This document shows positions 1-10,810 of a stretch of DNA of 53,702 nt, one piece after another. The stretch comes from Rubrivivax sp. GTDB lineage: Bacteria > Pseudomonadota > Gammaproteobacteria > Burkholderiales > Burkholderiaceae_C. The stretch lies in NCBI GenBank assembly GCA_020248945.1, contig JADCGQ010000065.1:1-53702 (forward strand), in the 5' to 3' direction. How positions within the stretch are numbered: the stretch's first letter is position 1; each line of letters starts with the position of its first letter. Under the pieces are notes generated by a model. It did not search any database and was not told the origin of the DNA. It saw nothing but the letters and a program-made list of their open reading frames with translations. Made by a program: the position numbers and the translations under genes.

Positions 1-2
1 AG

Positions 3-110
3 TTGCCCAAGCTTGACCGCTGGCGCACGCTTCTGGCCTACATCTGCCAGCGCATCGTCGGTCAGATCGGCCTGCCAACCCCGCCGCCGAGGCTCTCGGC
101 ACCTGGGTAA
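3..110 (+). CDS. C-terminal fragment of an unidentified protein, cut by the window edge
   Basis: An open frame enters from the left edge and stops with TAA after 35 codons. It reads LPKLDRWRTLLAYICQ and ends PPPRLSAPG, with codon choice that looks coding. It overlaps the 3' end of the convergent DUF2726 gene by about 49 bases. I do not recognise the family. The end of a mobile-element protein is possible, because the DUF2726 protein loses its family-like sequence just where this frame begins, but that is inference. Sequence to the left of the window would settle it. Confidence 0.35.
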   Translation: MPKLDRWRTLLAYICQRIVGQIGLPTPPPRLSAPG

Positions 111-568
111 CTGCAGCATTTAGGCTCATGCACGCGGATGTTGGCGGCGCGCAGCACGCGCGCCATGCGCTCGTGGCGGCGGCTGCTGCGGGCGCTTTCC
201 TCGGGGTTGCGGATGTCGATGACAGCCAGCACGCGCGAGCCGCTGTCGCAGATGAGCAGGTCGGCGCTGAGCGAGCCCACGCGCTGCAGCCAGTCGCCGT
301 AGCTGTGGCGGGCCGGCACGCGCACGAAGCGGGACAACGGCACCTGGCCCAGCACCAGGTAGCCGGGCATGGCGCGCTTGAGCAGGTCGTAGGCCTGGCG
401 CTCGGTGATGCTGAGCACGCGGGCGGCCTCAGGGGGCCAGTCGGCCACGGTGTCCAGCGCCTCGCGGCGGGACGATCGGGCGCTTTGCCGCGACCGCCAC
501 CGCATCACGAGCCAGGTGAGCAGCAGCACCAGTGTCAGCGGAGCGGCAAGGGAAGAGAGCGTCTCCAT
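62..568 (-). CDS. DUF2726 domain membrane-anchored protein, C-terminus possibly replaced
   Basis: A 168-residue protein with one N-terminal membrane segment (about residues 5-22) followed by a DUF2726-like domain. Recognisable pieces are the ITERQAYDLLKRAMPGYLVL helix, the VPLSRFVRV stretch, DLLICDSGSRVLAVIDIRNP and the ARVLRAANIRVH end. The family looks like a restriction-endonuclease-fold nuclease, but its function is not established. After about residue 147 the tail (EPKCCSYPGAESLGGGVGRPI) does not look like the family, and it overlaps the fragment coming from the window edge. The native C-terminus may therefore have been lost. It lies about 100 bases downstream of ffh on the same strand. 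Confidence 0.7.
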   Translation of the reverse strand: METLSSLAAPLTLVLLLTWLVMRWRSRQSARSSRREALDTVADWPPEAARVLSITERQAYDLLKRAMPGYLVLGQVPLSRFVRVPARHSYGDWLQRVGSLSADLLICDSGSRVLAVIDIRNPEESARSSRRHERMARVLRAANIRVHEPKCCSYPGAESLGGGVGRPI

Positions 569-667
569 CCGGAAGGGGGCAGGGGGCTGCGTCGAGGGCG
601 AACCCTCAGCATCGGCCGCTCAGGCCTCCTTCACAAGGGTTGCAGGCACAAAAGGCGTATCGAATCG

Positions 668-2047
668 TCAGCGCGGCATGCCGGGGAAACCACCGCCGCC
701 GGGGCCGCCCATGCCGCCCATGCGCTTCATCATCTTCATCAGGCCGCCGCCCTTCATCTTCTTCATCATTCCCTGCATCTGCTCGAACTGGTTGAGCAGA
801 CGGTTCACTTCCTGCACCGGCACGCCGGCGCCGGCGGCGATGCGGCGCTTGCGGCTGGCCTTCAGCAGTTCGGGCTTCCTGCGCTCCAGCGGCGTCATCG
901 AATGGATGATGCCCTCCATGCGGCGCACGTCGCGCTCGGCCTTGCCCATGTCGGCGCCCTGGGCCTTGGCCGTGAGCTGGCTCGGTAGTTTGTCCATCAG
1001 GCTTGAGAGCCCGCCCATCTTCTTCATCTGGCTGATCTGGGCGAGGAAGTCCTCGAGGTCGAAGCCGCCGCCGCTCTTGACCTTCTCGGCCAGCTTCTGC
1101 GCCGACGCCATGTCGACGCCCTTCTGCACCTCTTCGACCAGCGCGACGATGTCGCCCATGCCGAGCACGCGGCCGGCGTGGCGCTCGGCGTCGAAGACCT
1201 CCAGGCCGTCGATCTTTTCGGACACCCCGGCAAACTTGATCGGCGCGCCCGTGATCTGCCGCACCGACAGCGCCGCACCGCCGCGGCTGTCGCCGTCGAG
1301 CTTGGTCAGCACCACGCCGGTGAGCGGGAGCGCGTCCTTGAAGGCCTTCGCGGTGTTGACGGCGTCCTGGCCCTGCATCGCGTCGACGACGAACAGCGTC
1401 TCGGTGGGGTTGAGCGCGGCGTGCAGCTCGCGGATCTCGGCCATCAGCGCTTCGTCGATGGCCAGGCGGCCGGCGGTGTCGACGAGCAGCACGTCGAAGT
1501 AGTGGCGCTTGGCGTGGTCGAGTGCGGCCAGGCCGATGTCGCGCGGCTTCTGGTCGGGCGCCGAGGCGAACCACTCCGCCCCGGCCTGTGCCGTGACGGT
1601 CTTGAGCTGCTCGATGGCGGCCGGCCGGTAGACGTCGGCCGAGACGGTGAGTACCTTCTTCTTGCGCTTCGTGATCAGGTGCTTGGCCAGCTTGGCGGTG
1701 GTCGTGGTCTTGCCCGCGCCCTGCAGGCCGGCCATCAGGATGACCACCGGCGGCTGCGCGGCGAGGTTGAGGTCGGAGACCCCTTCGCCCATCGTCGCCG
1801 CCAGCTCCTTGTGCACGATGCCCACCAGCGCCTGGCCCGGGTTCAGCGAGCCCGCGACCTCCTGCCCCAGCGCCTTGTCCTTGACGCGGGCGATGAAGTC
1901 GCGCACCACCGGCAGCGCCACGTCGGCCTCGAGCAGCGCCATGCGCACCTCGCGCAGCATCTCCTGCACGTTGCTCTCGGTGATGCGCGCCTGGCCGCGC
2001 ATCGTCTTCACGAGCTTCGAGAGCCGATCGGTAAGGTGGGTGGCCAT
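668..2047 (-). CDS. ffh: Signal recognition particle protein Ffh
   Basis: GTPase of the signal recognition particle. It binds 4.5S RNA and signal peptides on nascent membrane proteins and delivers ribosomes to FtsY. The 459-residue protein has the N-terminal helical N domain, a G domain with P-loop GLQGAGKTTTTAKLA (about residues 104-118), DTAGR and TKLDGDSRGG, and a methionine-rich M domain ending MMKKMKGGGLMKMMKRMGGM. I chose the ATG giving MATHLTDRLSKL; 14 further in-frame codons upstream are not family-like. The gene is divergent from the CcsA-like gene with about 50 bases between starts. Length matches the family. Confidence 0.97.
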   Translation of the reverse strand: MATHLTDRLSKLVKTMRGQARITESNVQEMLREVRMALLEADVALPVVRDFIARVKDKALGQEVAGSLNPGQALVGIVHKELAATMGEGVSDLNLAAQPPVVILMAGLQGAGKTTTTAKLAKHLITKRKKKVLTVSADVYRPAAIEQLKTVTAQAGAEWFASAPDQKPRDIGLAALDHAKRHYFDVLLVDTAGRLAIDEALMAEIRELHAALNPTETLFVVDAMQGQDAVNTAKAFKDALPLTGVVLTKLDGDSRGGAALSVRQITGAPIKFAGVSEKIDGLEVFDAERHAGRVLGMGDIVALVEEVQKGVDMASAQKLAEKVKSGGGFDLEDFLAQISQMKKMGGLSSLMDKLPSQLTAKAQGADMGKAERDVRRMEGIIHSMTPLERRKPELLKASRKRRIAAGAGVPVQEVNRLLNQFEQMQGMMKKMKGGGLMKMMKRMGGMGGPGGGGFPGMPR

Positions 2048-2098
2048 GGGCGTCGTCAAGTGGGTGGGAAGGCAGGTGCCGCATGGCACACTGCCGGG

Positions 2099-2938
2099 AT
2101 GATTTTATCGACCAGCTCCCCTCTGCTCGCCCCCGGTGGCGGGCTGCTGCTGGTGGTGGTGGCCTCGGCGCTGTACCTGCTGGCCTCCGTGCCGGCCCAT
2201 TCGTGGGGGCGGCTGTCGGCGGCCGGGCTGCTCGGCGGCCTTGTGCTGCACGCCTTGCTGCTGCTCATCGACATCGCCGGCCTCGGCCAGAGTGTGCCCG
2301 GTGCCAGGCTCGGATTCGGGCCGGTGCTGTCGATGGCCGTGTGGCTGGTGATCGCCGTCTACACCGTCGAGAGCCGCCTGCTGCCGCTGCCGGTGGTGCG
2401 CCAGTGGCTGGGCCTGGCCGGCATCGTGGCGGTGCTGCTGGCGGCCACCTTCCCGGGCGATCCGCGTGTCATGCAGTCGTCGCTGGCGCCCTTGCACTTC
2501 GCGCTCGGCGTGGGTTCGTACGGGCTCTTCGGCGCCGCCGTGCTGCACGGCCTGTGGCTCGATGCCGCCGAGCGCCGCATGCGCGGGGCCGGTGCGGCCG
2601 CGCTGGCGCCGCGCGCCGCGCAGGGCATGCCGCTGCTGCAGCTGGAGCGCATCACCTTCCGCTTCGTCGAGGTCGGCTTCATCGTGCTCACGGCCACGCT
2701 GGTGCTCGGCATCGTCACCAGCCTGACCTCGCCGCCCGGGCGCTGGCTCGAGCACAAGACGGTGTTCTCGGTGCTGGCCTGGGGCGTGATCGGCGCGCTG
2801 CTCATCGGCCGCCGCGTGCGCGGCTGGCGCGGGCGCCAGGCCACGCGCTGGCTGTACACGGGCGCCGTGCTGCTGCTGCTGGGCTACGCCGGCTCGCGCT
2901 TCGTGCTCGAGGTCGTGCTTCGTCGCGCCGTGGAATGA
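2099..2938 (+). CDS. CcsA/YpjD-like cytochrome c assembly membrane protein
   Basis: A 279-residue polytopic inner-membrane protein with about eight hydrophobic helices and no signal peptide. It shows the cytochrome c assembly (CcsA/CcmC-like) features LAPLHFALGVGSYGLFGAAVLHG, then FRFVEVGFIVLTATLVLGIVTS and HKTVFSVLAWGV. Conserved histidines in these helices are the expected heme ligands. This group (YpjD/CorE-like) habitually sits next to ffh in betaproteobacteria and probably handles heme or supports c-type cytochrome assembly; the exact role is not proven. Its stop is followed after 22 bases by the PP0621 gene, so the two probably share a transcript. Confidence 0.85.
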   Translation: MILSTSSPLLAPGGGLLLVVVASALYLLASVPAHSWGRLSAAGLLGGLVLHALLLLIDIAGLGQSVPGARLGFGPVLSMAVWLVIAVYTVESRLLPLPVVRQWLGLAGIVAVLLAATFPGDPRVMQSSLAPLHFALGVGSYGLFGAAVLHGLWLDAAERRMRGAGAAALAPRAAQGMPLLQLERITFRFVEVGFIVLTATLVLGIVTSLTSPPGRWLEHKTVFSVLAWGVIGALLIGRRVRGWRGRQATRWLYTGAVLLLLGYAGSRFVLEVVLRRAVE

Positions 2939-2960
2939 ACCTCCTCTTGCGGCGCCTGCC

Positions 2961-3215
2961 ATGAAACTCGTCGTGCTCCTGATCGTGGTGGTGGGGGGCC
3001 TGCTGTGGCTCGCCATGGGCCGCCGCAAGACACCCCCGGACTCCGCGCCCAAGCCTGACGCCGCCAAGGCAGCCGCGCCGGGCGCCCCCCAGACCATGCT
3101 GGCCTGCGCCCACTGCAGCGTGCACCTGCCGTCGGCCGATGCCCTGCGCGACGCCGCCGGCCACGCCTACTGCAGCGACGCGCACCGCCTGGCCGGGCCG
3201 CGCAGCGGCGGCTGA
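2961..3215 (+). CDS. PP0621-family small zinc-ribbon-like membrane protein
   Basis: An 84-residue protein with one N-terminal transmembrane helix (residues 2-18), a Pro/Ala-rich linker and a small Cys/His domain: LACAHCSVHLP, then GHAYCSDAHR. The C-x2-C ... C pattern suggests a metal-binding knuckle. The family is conserved between the CcsA-like gene and pilS in betaproteobacteria; no function is known to me. It starts 22 bases after the upstream stop and ends about 20 bases before pilS, consistent with one operon ccsA-like - PP0621 - pilS - pilR. Confidence 0.8.
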   Translation: MKLVVLLIVVVGGLLWLAMGRRKTPPDSAPKPDAAKAAAPGAPQTMLACAHCSVHLPSADALRDAAGHAYCSDAHRLAGPRSGG

Positions 3216-3236
3216 GGCCGCTGACGCACGCGACCG

Positions 3237-5117
3237 ATGGACCCGCGCGAGGCCGACCGCCGCCGCGGTGACCGGCGCCAGAGCGACCGCCGCGGCACCG
3301 GCGGCCGGCGCTCCGACGACCACGACACGCCCTACGACGACCCCGCCGACCTCCCCTGGGCCGGCAGCACCCTGCCGCCGCAGGGCGACAGCCGCTTCCT
3401 CGATCGCCAGGTGCGCCGCCAGCGTGACGCCCAGGACACCGCGTTCGCCCGCGTCGTGCGCGGCTACGTCGCCGCGCGGGCCGCCATCGGGCTGAGCGTC
3501 GTCGCGGTGCAGGGCATCGGTGCCTGGAGCGGCCAGCGCCAGGCCGAGTGGGCCGTGCTGGTGGCGCTGGTGTACGCCACGCAGGCCATCACGCTGTGGC
3601 TGCTGCCGCGACTGGGCGCGCCGGCCGAGCCGGTGAGTGGCGCCAACCAGCGGCGGCGCCAGTGGCTGTCGACCATCGGCGTCGACGTGGCCGCGTTCTC
3701 GCTTCTGCATCTGCTCGAGGTGGGTGTCTCGTTCAACTTCGCGGCGCTGCTGGTGTTGCCGGTACTGATGGCCGGCGTGCTGACCTCGCGGGTGCGCGCG
3801 CTCGGCACCACGGCGGCGGTGACGCTGGTGCTGCTGGCGGCGGCGTGGCGCAGCGGGCCGGACTCGCCGACGCTGATGCTGCAGTCGGGCCTGGCCGGCA
3901 TGGGCCTGTTCGTGATCGTGCTGCTGGCCAGCGAACTGGCCGGGCGCCTGTCGCGCGAGGAACTGGCCGCGCGCGGCAGCCTGGAACTGGCGCGCCAGCA
4001 GGCGCAGCTCAACCGCCTCGTCATCGAGGAGATGGTCGACGGCGTGCTGGTGGTCGACCGCGCGCTGCAGGTGCGTGCGGCCAATCCGGCCGCACGGGCG
4101 CTGCTCGTCGATCAGGGGCTGTCACCGCCAGCGCCGTTTTTCCTCGACCGCCAGGCCGCGTGGGCAGCCTTGTGGCGGGCCGCCCAGCAGGCGGTCGGCA
4201 GTGGCCAGTGGCCCGAGGCGGGCCAGGACGTCGTGCTCACCTTCGGCCAGGGCCACACGCGCACGTTGCGCCTGCGGGTGCGCTTCATGCGCGCCCGCGC
4301 GGCCGAGGCGGCACGGGGCACCGATGCCGCGCAGTCCGAACCCGCGGCCGTGCTGCTGCTCGAAGACCTGCGCACGCTGCAGGCCCGAATCCGGCAGGAA
4401 AAGCTGGCCGCGATGGGCCGCGTGTCGGCGGGCATCGCGCACGAGATCCGCAATCCGCTGGCCGCCATCGCGCAGGCCAACGCGCTGATGATGGAGGACC
4501 CGCTGCCGCCGGCCCAGCACCAGCTCGCGGCGATCGTCGCCGACAACGTGCAGCGGCTGAAGCGCCTGGTCGACGATGTCATGGAAGTCGCGCCGGGCGC
4601 GCTGCCCGATGCCCAGGCCGTCGACGCCGCGGCGGCCGTGGCCCACGCGGCCACGGACTGGGCGCGCACCCTGGCCCTGCCGATGGGCTCGGCCAGCCCG
4701 CTGCGCGCCGAACTCCACCCGGCGCCGCTGGGCGTGGCCTTCGATCCCGAGCACCTGCGCCGTGTGCTCGTGAACCTGCTCGACAACGCCCTGCGCCATG
4801 CCAGCGGCGCGCCCGGGTCGGTGTTCCTGCGTCTGGCGCCGATCGACGACCAACGGGTGGCGCTGTCGGTGCTGTCCGATGGCGCGCCGATCACGCCGGA
4901 GGTCGAGCGCCTGCTGTTCGAGCCCTTCTTCTCGACGCGCAGCAGGGGCACCGGACTCGGCCTGTATATTTGCCGCGAACTGTGCGAACGCTACGGCGCC
5001 AGCATCGAGTACCGACCCCGGCCCGCGGCCGAGCGCCTGAGCAACGAATTCGTCGTTCGCATGTGCCGCACCACGCTGGCGGGAACACCGGCCGCACCGA
5101 CCCTGCCGCTCGCCTGA
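3237..5117 (+). CDS. pilS: PilS-like sensor histidine kinase
   Basis: A 626-residue kinase predicted to sense membrane or pilin status and phosphorylate PilR. An unusual Arg/Asp-rich, probably disordered N-terminus (about 70 residues) precedes about six transmembrane helices (residues 80-240). A PAS domain follows (from VIEEMVDGVLVVDRALQVRAAN), then HisKA with the phospho-acceptor His402 in GIAHEIRNPLAAI, and HATPase motifs NLLDNALRHAS (N box), FEPFFSTRSRGTGLGLY (F/G boxes). pilR starts 12 bases after its stop. The assignment as PilS rests on domain order, the adjacent NtrC-type regulator and the ffh/ccsA context. Confidence 0.9.
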   Translation: MDPREADRRRGDRRQSDRRGTGGRRSDDHDTPYDDPADLPWAGSTLPPQGDSRFLDRQVRRQRDAQDTAFARVVRGYVAARAAIGLSVVAVQGIGAWSGQRQAEWAVLVALVYATQAITLWLLPRLGAPAEPVSGANQRRRQWLSTIGVDVAAFSLLHLLEVGVSFNFAALLVLPVLMAGVLTSRVRALGTTAAVTLVLLAAAWRSGPDSPTLMLQSGLAGMGLFVIVLLASELAGRLSREELAARGSLELARQQAQLNRLVIEEMVDGVLVVDRALQVRAANPAARALLVDQGLSPPAPFFLDRQAAWAALWRAAQQAVGSGQWPEAGQDVVLTFGQGHTRTLRLRVRFMRARAAEAARGTDAAQSEPAAVLLLEDLRTLQARIRQEKLAAMGRVSAGIAHEIRNPLAAIAQANALMMEDPLPPAQHQLAAIVADNVQRLKRLVDDVMEVAPGALPDAQAVDAAAAVAHAATDWARTLALPMGSASPLRAELHPAPLGVAFDPEHLRRVLVNLLDNALRHASGAPGSVFLRLAPIDDQRVALSVLSDGAPITPEVERLLFEPFFSTRSRGTGLGLYICRELCERYGASIEYRPRPAAERLSNEFVVRMCRTTLAGTPAAPTLPLA

Positions 5118-5129
5118 CCCGCGAATTCC

Positions 5130-6641
5130 GTGACCGCCGCACCCAACCCCCGACTGCTCGTCGTCGACGACGAGCCCGACCTGCGCACGCTGTACGAGCT
5201 GACGCTGCTGCGCGAGGGCTACGACGTCGAAAGCGCCGGCTCGGTGACCGAAGGCTGGGCGCTGCTGCAGGAGCGCGGGCCGGGCGGCTTTCAGCTGCTC
5301 ATCACCGACATGCGGCTGCCCGACGGCACCGGCCTGGACCTGCTGCACCGGCTCGACGAAGCCGGGCGGCCCGAGCGGGCGGTGGTGATCACCGCTTACG
5401 GCTCGCCCGAAAACGCTGTCGAGGCCCTGAAGGCCGGCGCCTACGACTACCTCACCAAACCGGTGGACCTGCGGCAGTTCCGCGCCGTCGTGGCCTCGGC
5501 GCTCGGCCGCGTGCCCTCGGCCACGGCCGGGCGCGTGGCGGCGCCGGCCAGCGCGCCGCGGCGGTCGGCGCTGCAGCGGCTGCTCGGCGACTCCCCGGCC
5601 ATGCACCAGGTGCGCTCGCTCGTCGACAAGGTCGGGCGCAGCATGGCGCCGGTGCAGGTGTACGGCGAATCCGGCACCGGCAAGGAACTGGTGGCGCGCG
5701 CCATCCACGACTGCTCAGCGCGGGCCAGCGGGCCGTTCATCGCCGTCAACTGCGGCGCCATTCCCGAGAACCTGCTCGAGGCCGAGTTCTTCGGCTACCG
5801 CAAGGGCGCGTTCACGGGCGCGAACGAAGACCGCGACGGCTTCTTCCAGGCCGCGCAGTCGGGCACGCTGTTCCTCGACGAGATCGGCGATCTGCCGCTG
5901 GCCATGCAGAGCAAGCTGCTGCGCGTGATCCAGGAGCGCGCCGTGCGGCCGCTGGGGGCCACCACCGAGCAGCCGGTGAACGTGCGCCTCGTCAGTGCCA
6001 CGCACAAGGACCTCGGCAGCGAGGTGCAGGCCGGGCGGTTTCGCCAGGATCTGTACTACCGCCTCAACGTCATCCGCATCGTCGTGCCGCCGCTGCGAGA
6101 GCGGCTGGGCGACGTGCCGGCGATCTGCCGCGCCGTCGTCGAACGCATCGCCCGCGACGCCGGCGTCTCGCCGCCGCCCACGCTGGCCCCCGAGGCCGAG
6201 CAGCGCCTGCTGACCTACGCCTTCCCCGGCAACGTGCGCGAACTCGAGAACCTGCTGCACCGCGCGCTGGCGCTGGCCGCAGGGCCATCGATCGGCATCG
6301 AGGACCTCGGCCTGCCCGACATCGGCTTCGACGACACCGGCACCGAAGCCGGTGCCCCGGGCTGGAACGGGCCCGGGAGCGCCGCGCCGCCGGTGGCGCC
6401 GCTGGCATCGGCGCCGGCTGCCGCCGACACCAGCAGCGCGGAGCCGCCGCTGCCCACCGATCTGGTGGCCTACCTCGACGAAGTCGAGCGCCAGGTGCTG
6501 CAGCGCGCGCTCGAGCGCCACCGCTACAACCGCACGGCCGCGGGGGCGGGCCTGGGCTTGTCGCTGCGCCAGATGCGCTACCGCATGGCGCGGCTGGGCA
6601 TCGGCGGCGAGCAGGCCGCGGCCGAGCCCGACGGCAACTGA
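5130..6641 (+). CDS. pilR: PilR-like sigma-54-dependent response regulator
   Basis: A 503-residue NtrC-type activator, partner of PilS. The receiver domain has the acidic pair D13/D14 (VVDDEPDLRT), the phospho-acceptor D60 (LLITDMRLPDG) and K in YLTKPVD. The AAA+ domain has Walker A GESGTGKE, the sigma-54 contact GAFTGA and Walker B GTLFLDEIGDLPL. The C-terminus carries a Fis-type helix-turn-helix (LERHRYNRTAAGAGLGLSLR). In relatives PilR activates pilA transcription from a sigma-54 promoter. The start is GTG, 12 bases after pilS. A low-complexity Ala/Pro linker of about 45 residues separates the AAA+ and DNA-binding domains. Confidence 0.92.
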   Translation: MTAAPNPRLLVVDDEPDLRTLYELTLLREGYDVESAGSVTEGWALLQERGPGGFQLLITDMRLPDGTGLDLLHRLDEAGRPERAVVITAYGSPENAVEALKAGAYDYLTKPVDLRQFRAVVASALGRVPSATAGRVAAPASAPRRSALQRLLGDSPAMHQVRSLVDKVGRSMAPVQVYGESGTGKELVARAIHDCSARASGPFIAVNCGAIPENLLEAEFFGYRKGAFTGANEDRDGFFQAAQSGTLFLDEIGDLPLAMQSKLLRVIQERAVRPLGATTEQPVNVRLVSATHKDLGSEVQAGRFRQDLYYRLNVIRIVVPPLRERLGDVPAICRAVVERIARDAGVSPPPTLAPEAEQRLLTYAFPGNVRELENLLHRALALAAGPSIGIEDLGLPDIGFDDTGTEAGAPGWNGPGSAAPPVAPLASAPAAADTSSAEPPLPTDLVAYLDEVERQVLQRALERHRYNRTAAGAGLGLSLRQMRYRMARLGIGGEQAAAEPDGN

Positions 6642-6659
6642 GCGGCCGGGCCCCGGGCG

Positions 6660-7238
6660 GTGAGCCGGCGGCAGGTCTGGAGCGGCGGCGGCTGGTGGGC
6701 CGGCGCATCGTGGCGGCCGTCGCCGAACGTCGGGCTGCGGCCCGGGGGTACGGCGGTGACGCTGGCCGTGGTGCATTCGATCAGCCTGCCGCCGGGCGTG
6801 TGGGCCGGTGACGCGGTCGAGCGACTCTTCACCAACCGCCTCGACTGGGACGCCCACCCCTACTTCCAGGGCATCCGCGGCCTGCAGGTCTCGGCGCACT
6901 TCTTCGTGCGCCGCAGCGGCCGCGTGCTGCAGTTCGCGGCCACCGAGGCGCGCGCCTGGCATGCCGGGGTGTCAGCGTGGCGCGGGCGCACGAACTGCAA
7001 CGACTGGTCGGTGGGCATCGAGCTCGAAGGCCTCGAAGGCCTGCACTTCGAGGCGCCCCAGTACCGCGCGCTGGCCCGGCTGCTGCGCAGTCTGGCGCGG
7101 CGTCATCCGCTGCGCGAGGTCGTGGGGCACGAAGACGTGGCGCCGGGGCGCAAGGCCGATCCCGGCCCCGGTTTCGACTGGTTGCGCCTGGCCCGCTGTC
7201 TGCACGGCAGCGGGCTTGCCGTGCCGCGTGTGGGTTGA
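6660..7238 (+). CDS. ampD: AmpD, 1,6-anhydro-N-acetylmuramoyl-L-alanine amidase
   Basis: Cytoplasmic zinc amidase that removes the peptide from anhydromuropeptides during wall recycling. The 192-residue protein has the amidase_2 fold with predicted zinc ligands H39 (AVVHSIS), H157 and D167 (GHEDVAPGRKADPGPGFDW). SAHFFVRRSGRVLQF and NDWSVGIELEG are typical. It lacks a signal peptide, consistent with AmpD rather than a periplasmic amidase. The GTG start is 19 bases after the pilR stop. No AmpR/AmpC is in the window, so this copy is best read as a recycling enzyme. Confidence 0.93.
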   Translation: MSRRQVWSGGGWWAGASWRPSPNVGLRPGGTAVTLAVVHSISLPPGVWAGDAVERLFTNRLDWDAHPYFQGIRGLQVSAHFFVRRSGRVLQFAATEARAWHAGVSAWRGRTNCNDWSVGIELEGLEGLHFEAPQYRALARLLRSLARRHPLREVVGHEDVAPGRKADPGPGFDWLRLARCLHGSGLAVPRVG

Positions 7239-7480
7239 ACACCACGGCCGGCACGACCTGGCGCGCGTGACGATCATCAGCAACGACAAGGTCTCGCGGG
7301 CCGCCATGCGGCGTTGAGCCCCGGTTGGCGCGGTGCTCCAGCGCGGCGTCGAGCAGCGGCGCGGCGCGATGGCCCGAAGTCCTGTTCGAGGGCCTGCTGG
7401 CGCAACGCCAGAAGCCACGAATCCGTTGTCTCGAGCCTGCATCCGCGCATGAGAGGACAATTCGGGATCGCCCTCACTGA

Positions 7481-7528
7481 ACACTATCGCTAGTGGCTTG
7501 AAGGGGGTGGGCACCCCAGATATAGTGC
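7481..7528. promoter_or_regulatory. Tandem NrdR boxes upstream of nrdA
   Basis: Two 16-base sites resemble the NrdR consensus acaCTATATATAGtgt. Site 1 at 7481-7496 reads ACACTATCGCTAGTGG. Site 2 at 7513-7528 reads ACCCCAGATATAGTGC. Their equivalent positions are exactly 32 bases apart, about three helical turns, which is the usual spacing for paired NrdR sites in front of ribonucleotide reductase genes. Site 2 covers the -10 element of the predicted promoter, so binding should repress. nrdR itself is outside the window. Confidence 0.8.
7498..7526 (+). promoter_or_regulatory. Predicted sigma-70 promoter of nrdA
   Basis: TTGAAG (7498-7503) and TATAGT (7521-7526) are separated by 17 bases, a good match to -35/-10 elements. 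Initiation would fall near 7533, leaving a leader of about 200 bases before nrdA. The element lies between and over the two NrdR boxes, which supports both calls. Confidence 0.7.
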
Positions 7529-7734
7529 TTGCCTGAGGCGGCGCGTGGATGCGCCACACGAAGCGCCATACCACCGCCACAGGATCGCGACACCCAGACG
7601 CCACCCATCCGGCGCAGCCGGGGCTCAAGGCCCCAGACCACTGCCGCACTGCCGCATGGCAACGCCCTGAGCTCCATCCGAACACCACGTCGCACCGACG
7701 CCGTGGCCCACACCAAAGACACAGAGGGGATCGA

Positions 7735-10623
<2,889 letters not shown>

Positions 10624-10757
10624 CACCAGCCCATGAGGACTTTGCGCGCATCGTTTCGAGGTCGCGAGTGCATGCACGAAGCTGTGCAACCGCTCACACA
10701 AGGCCCTGATGCGATGCGCTGCTGCAACAACGAGTTCGTCGCGATGTCAACCAGTGC

Positions 10758-10786
10758 TTGGTGTTCGCGAACAACACTCGGATAAT
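10758..10786 (+). promoter_or_regulatory. Predicted separate nrdB promoter with a palindrome in its spacer
   Basis: TTGGTG (10758-10763), a 17-base spacer and GATAAT (10781-10786) form a plausible sigma-70 promoter 25 bases before the nrdB start. A perfect 12-base palindrome, TGTTCGCGAACA (10762-10773), spans the end of the -35 and the spacer and could be an operator. ACACT (10774-10778 region) resembles only half of an NrdR box. nrdB may thus be transcribed both with nrdA and independently. Confidence 0.5.
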
Positions 10787-10810
10787 TCAACATCACAGGA
10801 CGAAGAACCC

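Larger units (their letters stand above)
7239..7734. other. Non-coding stretch between ampD and nrdA
   Basis: About 500 bases with no convincing gene. Bases 7239-7470 show nothing I can name. Bases 7481-7528 hold two NrdR-box-like sites and a promoter. Bases about 7534-7734 would be a 200-base untranslated leader of nrdA. An in-frame ATG at 7549 would extend NrdA by 62 residues, but that peptide (His/Arg/Pro-rich) is not protein-like and has no ribosome-binding site. Confidence 0.6.

Noticed and set aside
7549..7734. N-terminal extension of NrdA from an upstream ATG
   Set aside because: The 62 extra residues are His/Pro/Arg-rich and not family-like; AGAGGGGA sits before the ATG at 7735, and the promoter predicts a leader here.
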